Below, piece after piece: positions 10,901 to 16,849 of a stretch of 16,849 nucleotides of DNA. The stretch's first letter is position 1; each line of letters starts with the position of its first letter. This stretch comes from Chrysochromulina tobinii (lineage: Eukaryota > Haptophyta > Prymnesiales > Chrysochromulinaceae): the NCBI GenBank assembly GCA_001275005.1, contig JWZX01001391.1, positions 1-16,849 on the forward strand. The letters run 5' to 3'. The position numbers were made by a program, and so were the translations under genes. The notes under the pieces are model-generated. The model was given only the letters and a program-made list of their open reading frames with translations, was not told the DNA's origin and searched no databases.

Positions 10901-12159
10901 GAGTAACCGCCGCCCGTGATCGACGCGCCCAGGCCCGACGCCATGAGCGGCCGCTCGAGCGCCGAGGCCGACGTGCCAAACAGCAGGTGGTTGAGCACGG
11001 AGAGCCCCAGCTTCGTCTTGGGCGCCAGAGGCTCTGTGTTGAGCAGCCACGCGAGCGTCACGAACTGCGTGGGCGCGACTGGGCTGTTCGGGTCGAGAGG
11101 GTACGCCTCGCTCGCCTCGTACGGCGCCGTCGCGAGAGCCTGCACCGGGATCACCTCGGCAGCACCGTCGAGCGGCGTAAAGTCGCGCAGGTACGCCTGG
11201 AGCATGAACAGCCGATAGCGCCGTGGTGAGCACTTGCATGCAAGGCAGGTCATCAGCGGCAATCATCGTACCTGGAGCATGAAGAGGCGCTCGCTTATTG
11301 GCAGCTCGTCGGGGCGCCCGTACAGAAAGAGGCGAGCGTTGGCCGGGTGGTAGTACGTCTTGTGGAAGGCCTCGAAGGCCTCATACGTGAGCGCTGGGAT
11401 CGCGCGAGGGTCGCCGCCCGAGTCGATCGAGTAGATCGGGTGTCCGCGGAACAGGTGCCGCTGGATGGCGCGATAGTGGCGCGAGTCCGCAGAGGAGTAG
11501 ACACCCTTCATCTCGTTGAAGACGACGCCCTTGTACGAGAGCGGCTGCGCCTTCTGCGGGTCCGTCACCTCGTAGTGCCACCCCTCCTGCTTCAGGATCT
11601 GCGGCCCGCGCACTGGATCGCGGATGAGAGGATGAAAGCACGCGTCGAGGTACACGTCGACGAGGTTGCGGAAGTCCTGCGTGTTCATGCTCGCGACCGG
11701 GTACATGGTCTTGTCGGGCGCGGTCATGGCGTTCAGGAACGTCTTGAGCGACCCCTTGAGCAGCTCGACGAACGGCTCCTTGAGCGGGTACTTGCGAGAG
11801 CCGCAGAGCACGCTGTGCTCGAGGATGTGCGGCACGCCCGTGTCGTCCTTGGGCAGCGTGCGGAAGTTGCACGAGAAGACCTTGTTCTCGTCGTCCGCGT
11901 CGATGGACAGGACCTCCGCGCCGGTCGACTTGTGACGGTAGAGCGATGCCGTCAGTGCGCGCTCCGACACGTGCTCGGTCGTCAGCAGGTCGAAGTCGTG
12001 CGTCCAGTCATAGGTTGAGGCGTCGGGCGCACGAACAGCGGTCTGGGTGCTCATAGTAGCCAGGCCGCCGCGCAGCGCCGAGCCCATTGCCATCGGTGAG
12101 CGCACCGCGCGCATGGCGGCCGCGCCAGGCAGGAGGGCCATTAGCGACCGGAAATGCAT
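7993..12159 (-). CDS. PREP: Presequence protease PreP/PITRM1 (M16C metallopeptidase), seven exons
   Basis: Minus-strand exons are 12159-11272, 11196-10873, 10792-10316, 10151-10041, 9791-9378, 9104-8365 and 8206-7993. They join to 1055 residues, the usual PreP length. PreP degrades cleaved targeting peptides and other short peptides inside mitochondria and plastids. The inverted zinc motif HILEH is residues 111-115; by alignment with human PITRM1 the third ligand is the Glu of NEMKG (residue 216). Other hallmarks are LCGSRKYP, TMYPVAS, QEGWHYE and, in the C-terminal half, RVQGGAYG and YSSYRDPN. The last exon supplies RYVQQISEEDRQRWRNEVL. Residues 1-45, rich in Arg, Ala, Met and Ser and without acidic residues before Asp46, look like an organelle-targeting presequence. 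That favours the ATG at 12159 over an in-frame ATG at 12261. All six junctions preserve frame: five in phase 0, the last in phase 2. Confidence 0.93.
8207..8364 (-). other. PreP intron 6 (158 nt)
   Basis: Donor CTGCG|GTACGC and acceptor TTGCCTCCCTCATCAG|GTATGT join SMLR to YVQQISEED in phase 2, restoring a conserved PreP segment. On the plus strand it holds CAATCCATCG in tandem (about 8332-8351) followed by CAATCCGTGCG. The acceptor block is identical over 16 nt to that of SRPK intron 3. Confidence 0.88.
9105..9377 (-). other. PreP intron 5 (273 nt), containing a pseudo-exon copy
   Basis: Donor TCCAAG|GTGGGC and acceptor CCTCATCAG|GTGGGC join KESK to VGLEASAV in phase 0. A perfect 56-bp copy of the start of exon 6 with its junction (9052-9107) lies inside the intron at 9137-9192, period 85, preceded by its own acceptor GCCACGTGGCAG. 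Splicing to that copy would reach a stop within about 25 codons. The remainder is dense in CTGAGTGCC and CTGATGGCC words. Confidence 0.85.
9801..9890 (-). repeat. 10-bp minisatellite, nine units, beside an acceptor
   Basis: Nine tandem units of TCAGTCGCAG run without a gap; unit 6 begins with C, and the last ends in A. On the sense strand this reads as repeated CTGACTGCGA, so most units supply a CTGAC word that fits the general branch-point consensus, immediately upstream of the acceptor at 9792. Confidence 0.92.
9910..9942 (-). repeat. 11-bp tandem repeat, three units
   Basis: CAGGTGCTCAT occurs three times in perfect tandem inside PreP intron 4. Read in the sense direction each unit gives ATGAGCACCTG. 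Confidence 0.9.
10152..10315 (-). other. PreP intron 3 (164 nt), with internal duplication
   Basis: Donor CTCAAG|GTGAGA and acceptor CTCATCAG|GCCCAG join SELK to AQQAAH in phase 0. A 55-bp unit at 10152-10206 is repeated with two mismatches at 10213-10267 (period 61), duplicating the acceptor-side sequence CTCTCTCATCAG. The sense strand carries repeated CTGATGACC words. Confidence 0.85.
10793..10872 (-). other. PreP intron 2 (80 nt), flanked by 15-bp direct repeats
   Basis: Donor TGGCAG|GTGCAC and acceptor TGGCAG|GTGGGG join ATWQ to VGLKGVV in phase 0. CACCTGCCACGTGGC occurs at 10790-10804 and 10870-10884, period 80, equal to the intron length. The repeat contains the palindrome GCCACGTGGC and spans the splice junction. 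Confidence 0.87.
11197..11271 (-). other. PreP intron 1 (75 nt), with duplicated exon tail
   Basis: Donor CTCCAG|GTACGA and acceptor CTCCAG|GCGTAC join RLFMLQ to AYLRDF. The 13-bp CCTGGAGCATGAA at 11196-11208 recurs at 11271-11283, period 75, so the end of the intron copies the end of exon 1. A 12-bp palindrome, CTTGCATGCAAG, lies at 11233-11244. Using the AG there as acceptor would add 12 in-frame residues. Confidence 0.8.
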
Positions 12160-12372
12160 CCTTCTCGGAAGCGTCCTGCGGCGTAGGCGCGTTACAAAAG
12201 TTTCCGGTTGCGCGAAACGCTCCACACACTCTGAGGCGGAAGGTGTCGGGTGCCATGACACACCTTTTTATGAGCAACCAAAAATCTCACCTTCCTGCCA
12301 AATTAGGGACGACGGTTCGATGGGTCGCTCCCTGCCAAGTCCATCCACACATCGTTTGTGACTTTGTGACTG
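12160..12372. promoter_or_regulatory. Divergent promoter region, PreP / membrane protein gene
   Basis: These 213 bases lie between the chosen PreP start and the next rightward ATG, about the same size as the other divergent gap here. An A+T-richer patch lies at about 12260-12305 (CACCTTTTTATGAG and CCAAAAATC). AAGGTGT (12240-12246) and ACACCTT (12260-12266) form a small inverted repeat. No named element is certain. If PreP starts at 12261, this gap shrinks to 111 bp. Confidence 0.4.
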
Positions 12373-14731
12373 ATGGCGCTGTGGAGCTCGAAGTGGCGAA
12401 GTGGAGCTCCTCCATCAGCGCCACCGACGTCGCCCCGTCTCCTGGGTACACGTTTCTCTCCAATTGCGTGGGAGCTTGGCCTGCAAGAGGTGGCGGACGC
12501 GTCCACTTGGGAATGGCAGACGGCCTCGGCTGTGGCCGCTTCCCTCATCGTGCTATGCACGTGCTTGCTATTGGCTGCCTGGGCGGCGATGCAGTGCCTC
12601 GCTCGTCTCCTCAGCCGGGTTGCCAAGGCTGCTGACGATGACGCCGCCGCAGCCGAGGCAGTTCTATTACCGCCGAGCCACCCGCGCAGCCAAGAGGACA
12701 GCGGTAGTGATATTGAATGCCACTCGATGCCTGTGGGGATTTGCGAGGCGAGCAATGGCAAGTTGCCAACGAGCGGCGCGCTCACGACAGCGTCCATCGA
12801 TGCGCGACCAGTCCCTCTGCTGCCACGCAACATACAGCTGCCAGCTCCCCACTGCGCAACTCCCCACTGCACAACAAGCGGGCCAACGCCCTTGGCCAGC
12901 GTGCCGGCGGCGCCAAGCTTGCCTGCCACGCCAGCAGCTGCGCGGCGCTCGGGCGAGCCAACAAGGTCCCCGCCCTCACGCAAGTACCTCGAAGCGTATT
13001 GCCGCGCGCAGTCGCTCACCCGTCCGCCGCTAGAGGCCGCCGCCTCTCACAACGGCGCTCACAACGGCGCCTCGAACCACGGCGCTCACAACAGCGCCTC
13101 TCACAACGGCGCTGGCGCCGGCTCCGTCGGAGATCCTTTCGGAGCTCCCGTGTTTCGTCAAGATCCTTTCGGAGCTCCCGCGTTCGCGCCTTCGGGTTCC
13201 AATCGCGAGCCCGTGTTCGCGCCGTCCCGAGCAATCGGCTTGCCGCTGGTCCCGCCGCTTCTGCCGCGCCGCCTTCTGCCGGCGCCGCCACCCGAGGCGC
13301 CGCCCGAGGCCGCAGCTCCCTACGGCGCCTCGCCTCAGAGCGGTCTGAGCGAGCTGCCCGAGCTCAGCAGGGAGCTCAGCGGGGCGTCGCCCGTTTCGCC
13401 TCGGCCGTACTCGCCCGGTGGCACTGCGACCGCAGGATACTCGCCGCCGACCTTTTTAGGGCGAACAGTGGGCATGCACGAGGGGCAAGACGCCGTCGCG
13501 GGCGCCTTCTTGCCGCAGATCGAGTTCGAGTTGAGTCGGCTCGCGAGGGAGGCGGCGGAGAGGGCTGCGCCGGCGGTCCGGGTGGCGAAGGAGGAGATCG
13601 CGAAGCATTTTGAGGACATCGAGGAGGCAGCAGCAGCGGAGGCGATGGCGAAGGAGGCAGTGGCGGAGGCAGTGGCAGAGGCGGCCGCGGAGGCGGCCGC
13701 GGAGATGGCCGCGGAGATGGCCGCGGAGATGGCCGAAGTGGCCGTGACTCAAGCAGTCTCACGGGCTGCAGCGGCGAAAGCGGCAGCGGCCGAGGTAGCA
13801 GCGGCTGAGAAGGCAGCGGCCGAGGCGGCAGCACACGCGGAGATGGAGAAGGCGGCTGCGGCGGCGGCGAATCGGGCAGCAGAGAAGGCGGCGCCGGCGC
13901 AGGCGCAGAGGGTAGCGGCAGAGAAGGCGGCGGCGGAGCGGCGTGCCAAAGCCCGAAGTGCCTCCGCCGCTGATGAGCAAACATCTCGTCTTCCCACAGC
14001 CCGCGGAAGCAGAAGTGCTCACACAGCCCGATGTGCCTCCGCTGCCAAGGCTCGCGAGAAAGCCACCGCGCAACCGGTGGCAGTGGCCGTCTCTTCGCCC
14101 GTTCGTCGCGCCGCAGCGCAGCAGGTGCTCTTGGCGGTACGCAAGCGCTCACTCGCGGCGTTCGACGAAATCGACCTCGCCACGCTGGATTTGGCCATCG
14201 AGCAGTTGCAGCTCGATCTCGCGACGATCTCGCAGCCGCAGCTCGATCTCGCGACGATCTCGCAGCCGCAGCTCGATCTCGCGACGATCTCGCAGCCGCA
14301 GCTCGATCTCGCGACGATCTCCTGGTCGGAGAAGTCGAGCCCAAGTCGAGCCCAGCACGGCGCCTGCGCCTGTGCGCCCAGCACGGCGCCGGGCTCGAAG
14401 GAATCCTCGAGTGCGAAGCTTTCTACGGTGGGGTCCGATTGGAAGTGCTGACGAGCCTTGATGGGTCCTACTTTTGGCCTGAGTGCCCTTGATTGCCTCC
14501 CTCCTCAGGTGAGAGGTCAGCTGAAGGCTCTGAGTGCCCTTGATTGCCCCCCTCCTCAGGTGAGAGGCCAGCTGGAAGGCTCTGAGTGCCCTTGATTGCC
14601 CCCCTCCTCAGGTGAGAGGCCAGCTGGAAGCTCTGGCGCACCATCGCGAGCAGCTGGTGCAGATTGAGGAGCGTCAACGGCAACTGTTGAAGGGTCCTCC
14701 CAGCTTGAGCAGCGCCAAGACCTCATTGTGA
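12373..14731 (+). CDS. Single-pass membrane protein with Ala-rich coiled coil, two exons
   Basis: I do not recognise this gene. Exons 12373-14427 and 14612-14731 give 724 residues; without splicing the frame stops at 14451 after 692. Residues 51-78 (from [20 protein letters not shown] onward) form one transmembrane helix, so the long remainder lies on one side of a membrane. It contains a His/Asn/Ala repeat (about 13046-13110) and two DPFGAP units, which resemble the DPF motif that binds the AP2 appendage. Then come Pro-rich segments, a long Ala/Glu/Lys coiled coil (about 13550-13960) and four QLDLATIS repeats encoded by a 30-bp DNA repeat (about 14209-14320). The second exon, [21 protein letters not shown], extends the helical character, which supports splicing. 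Trafficking or a structural role is only a guess. Codon-level GC bias creates long antisense shadows here. Confidence 0.68.
14428..14611 (+). other. Intron of the membrane protein gene (184 nt), tandem acceptors
   Basis: Proposed donor TCTACG|GTGGGG and acceptor CCCCTCCTCAG|GTGAGA, phase 0. The 3' block TTGATTGCCCCCCTCCTCAG matches the intron ends of the two minus-strand genes, although this gene lies on the opposite strand. The head GTGGGGTCCGATTGGAAG resembles the downstream exon head GTGAGAGGCCAGCTGGAAG. The exact boundary is less certain than elsewhere because the acceptor is repeated. Confidence 0.65.
14479..14634 (+). repeat. 51/52-bp tandem repeat of an acceptor plus exon head
   Basis: Three copies of CTGAGTGCCCTTGATTGCC followed by CCCTCCTCAG|GTGAGAGG and CAGCTG occur, with GTG starts at 14509, 14560 and 14612 (spacings 51 and 52). 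Only the last copy runs on into the long open second exon; the earlier acceptors put the reading out of frame. Confidence 0.9.
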
Positions 14732-15002
14732 AGTCCTCCCTGTGAAGTTCCTACCCCGGGCGACACTGTGGAGGGCGGGACGGCGCAGCCGGCGGGCAAC
14801 GACACAATCCACGCTGTGTCTCCACGGGACCTGTGGTGGTGCGTTGCCGAGAGGGTTTAACGTGAACGTGACGTGACTAGGTACGAATCTTAGTCGCAGG
14901 CCTCGCAGAGTTGCGGGTTTGTTGGGTTTCGGGGAGATCTGATTCCCCGAAAGTTTTGGGTTTCGGCTTCTACTTGGAGGGGGGGTGCGCGAAAAATATG
15001 CG
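14732..15002. other. Intergenic region between two rightward genes
   Basis: No gene is seen in these 271 bases. The start contains small repeats of TGAAG around 14729-14747. The later part has GGGTTTCGG twice (about 14927 and 14958) and a purine-rich run before 14990. It must hold the 3' end of the membrane protein gene and probably the promoter or 5' exon of the next gene. Confidence 0.45.
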
Positions 15003-16849
15003 ATGCCCCTACATGTTGGTCTTCACAGCAGTCATGACGTTGGGCATTCACGAACGCACAGATCATTCGTTTTACGCCGCCGAGCAAGCCACCCTCGCCG
15101 CCCCCGCCTGCGGGCCCGCCCGACAAGGACTCTGTGCTTGAATGAGTGCTCCTTCGCCTCCGACGGCCAATGCCACGATGGAGGCCCCGGCGCCGAGTTC
15201 GCCAACTGTGCCTTTGGCAATGATTGCACCGACTGCGGCCCTCGGATTGCACCAGCCTGCGACGCCGGCACCGGCTGCGGCATGTGCCTGATGATTGAGA
15301 CCAGCTGCCCGGCCACACAGGCCCAGGTCCAGCTTCTGCCGGTCTGTTCCAACCCGAACGTCGCTCGCGTTTGCCAAAACACGTGCTCTGGCAGTGGATA
15401 TGCCTTCGACGGCGTTTGCGACGACGGTGGCCCCGGGGCGGAGTTCAGCTTCTGCCTAAGCGGCACCGACTGCTGGGACTGCGGCCCTCGCCTCACCGTC
15501 GAGTTGCAGCCAAACCAGCGGTGCCGTGGCAGCGGCATTTGCGGCACTCTCTTGGGCCTCAACAACTGCGGCATCGAGGACATCTACCGCATGGCCTACC
15601 GAATGATTCCCTCCCCGCCGCCCTCGCCGCCCGCGCGGCCACCGCCGCCGCCGCCGCCCTTGCCGCCGCCGCCGTATGGCTGCACGACCTCGTCTGCAGT
15701 CAACTACCGCCCCTTTGCCGTCGTCGACGACGGCTCGTGCATCATCGGCGGGTGCAGGGACTCGCGCTTCCCCCAGTACAACCCGTTGGCCACATACGAC
15801 AACGGCAGCTGCCCGCCGCCCATCCCCGGCTGCATGAACACGGCCGCGGCCAACTACCAGGCGACGGCCACCTACCAGCCGATCAATGCGTGCATCTTTG
15901 CCTACCCGGGTTGCATGAGCTCGACCGCCTTCAACTATAACCCGACCGCGAACGTCAACTCGGGCTGCGTGCCCCGCATCCCGGGCTGCATCGACTCGAG
16001 GGCGAGCAACTACCAACCCGGCTTCAACACCCCCGGTCCTCCCGCCTGCGTCTTCCTCGGCTGCATCAACTCGAAGGACGCTCGGTACTCTCCGATCGCC
16101 ACCATTAACGACGGCTCGTGCCCGAACGCCCCAGGCTGCACCGACTCGACTGCGGCCAACTACAACGCGGTCTACAACGTGCAGCTGGCTGGCTCGTGCA
16201 CGTACGGCGGCTGCAGGACTGTGGGCAATCCCAACTACAATGCTCGGAACACCTTCGCCATCCCGGGCTCGTGCGCGGGCGCGGGCCGCCGCCTCGAGGA
16301 GGACGCTCCGGGTCGCCGGCTGCAGGGTCCGGGCTGCTTGGACCCGACCGCGGCCACGTATTCGGCCTCGGCCACGTCGCACGTTCAGTCAATGTGCGCG
16401 TATGTCATCCTTGGGTGCATTTACATCGACGCGTTCAACTACATGCCGGCGGCCACGGCGGGCAACCCCCAGGCCTCGTCGGCGTGCATCGCCCGTGTCA
16501 CCGGCTGCATGTCGCCCACGGCACTCAACTACAACAGCAACGCCAACACTGGTGGGACGTGCACGTACGCCGTCAACGGCTGCGCGGACTCGACCGCGAC
16601 CACCTTCATGGCCGCTGCAACTGTGCACGTCCAGTCGTTGTGCGCGTACAGCATTCTCGGCTGCACCACACCTGGCGCCAGAAACTTCAACCCGTCGGCC
16701 ACCGTCAACGTTCCTTCGTTGTGCGCATACGACGTGTCTGGCTGCCCCGATCCGACCGCGTCCAACTATGTGGCCGGCGCCAACGTCGCCACTGCGTGCA
16801 CGTACTCGGTGGCCGTGCCCGGTTGCATGAGCCCGGTGGCCGTCAACTA
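15003..16849 (+). CDS. Cys-rich secreted-type repeat protein, 3' end outside window
   Basis: The frame is open from an ATG at 15003 to the right edge; coding is convincing only from about 15135. Two related domains come first: LCLNECSFASDGQCHDGGPG.. (from 15135) and VCQNTCSGSGYAFDGVCDDG.. (from 15372), each with GGPGAEF and ending in DC..DCGPR. A Pro-rich linker (about 15609-15676) follows. Then come 14 complete and one cut repeat of about 25 residues with the pattern GC.(D/S)..A.NY...A.....SC. The paired Cys in each unit suggest disulfides and an extracellular place. Such proteins are frequent in haptophytes; their function is not established. Repeat 8 carries an 18-residue insert with two GRRL motifs. 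No signal peptide is visible in this frame. Upstream of 15130 the frame is Arg-rich while another frame reads PPSKPPSPPPPAGPP, so the true 5' end or an indel remains open. Confidence 0.75.
   Translation, partial: MPLHVGLHSSHDVGHSRTHRSFVLRRRASHPRRPRLRARPTRTLCLNECSFASDGQCHDGGPGAEFANCAFGNDCTDCGPRIAPACDAGTGCGMCLMIETSCPATQAQVQLLPVCSNPNVARVCQNTCSGSGYAFDGVCDDGGPGAEFSFCLSGTDCWDCGPRLTVELQPNQRCRGSGICGTLLGLNNCGIEDIYRMAYRMIPSPPPSPPARPPPPPPPLPPPPYGCTTSSAVNYRPFAVVDDGSCIIGGCRDSRFPQYNPLATYDNGSCPPPIPGCMNTAAANYQATATYQPINACIFAYPGCMSSTAFNYNPTANVNSGCVPRIPGCIDSRASNYQPGFNTPGPPACVFLGCINSKDARYSPIATINDGSCPNAPGCTDSTAANYNAVYNVQLAGSCTYGGCRTVGNPNYNARNTFAIPGSCAGAGRRLEEDAPGRRLQGPGCLDPTAATYSASATSHVQSMCAYVILGCIYIDAFNYMPAATAGNPQASSACIARVTGCMSPTALNYNSNANTGGTCTYAVNGCADSTATTFMAAATVHVQSLCAYSILGCTTPGARNFNPSATVNVPSLCAYDVSGCPDPTASNYVAGANVATACTYSVAVPGCMSPVAVN
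15677..16849 (+). repeat. Array of about 15 Gly-Cys...Asn-Tyr protein repeats
   Basis: The repeat units begin at YGCTTSSAVNY and continue to the window edge at PGCMSPVAVN. Units are 23-30 residues, with conserved Gly-Cys at the start, aromatic Tyr or Phe near residue 10 and a second Cys near residue 20. They are too diverged at DNA level to be a recent satellite, which indicates long-term selection on protein sequence. Confidence 0.85.

Noticed and set aside
13376-14344. 322-residue Pro/Arg-rich antisense frame
   Set aside because: It is the reverse of the Ala/Glu-rich coiled-coil coding sequence and has no recognisable domain.
15456-16382. 308-residue antisense frame rich in Val, Arg and Gly
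   Set aside because: The plus strand encodes regular Cys-rich repeats; the antisense frame has no domain and follows from that repeat structure.

Overview
The window is GC-rich nuclear DNA from a eukaryote with spliced genes on both strands. A haptophyte or similar GC-rich alga of secondary plastid origin is my best guess. The reasons are an SR-protein kinase, a mitochondrial/plastid-type presequence protease, a CIB-type EF-hand protein, and a secreted-type protein made of Gly-Cys...Asn-Tyr repeats behind Pro-rich linkers. That last architecture is common in haptophyte gene models, but the species is inference.

Layout. 2-2149 (+): 3' part of a low-complexity protein with one EF-hand-like loop. 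2150-2968: no gene; two hairpins and a compound inverted repeat. 2969-5765 (-): four-exon SRPK-family kinase. 5766-5984: divergent promoter. 5985-6712 (+): two-exon CIB-like calcium sensor with an N-myristoylation signal. 6713-7150: convergent 3' gap. 7151-7831 (-): yeast Hpt1-like purine phosphoribosyltransferase ending in a membrane tail. 7993-12159 (-): seven-exon presequence protease (PreP/PITRM1, M16C). 12160-12372: divergent promoter. 12373-14731 (+): single-pass membrane protein with an Ala-rich coiled coil and one intron. 14732-15002: no gene. 15003 to the right edge (+): Cys-rich extracellular repeat protein, incomplete at 3' and uncertain at 5'.

The most interesting signal is in the introns. 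Ten of the eleven inferred introns, in three unrelated genes on both strands, are built from the same short words, always in one orientation relative to transcription. The sense strand repeats CTGATTGCC, CTGATGACC and CTGAGTGCC. Six introns end in close variants of TTGCCTCCCTCATCAG|G. Several are flanked by direct repeats that span the AG|GT junction, so repeat period equals intron length (71, 75, 75 and 80 nt). Others carry two to four tandem copies of their own 3' splice junction with exon sequence attached. This looks like recent intron gain or expansion by tandem duplication of exon segments, or by an introner-like element. The CIB intron has none of these features and serves as an internal contrast.

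Apart from purine salvage, presequence-peptide clearance, SR-protein phosphorylation and calcium sensing as separate functions, I see no shared pathway. Splice sites were set by reading-frame continuity, GT/AG and family alignment from memory; no transcript data were available.
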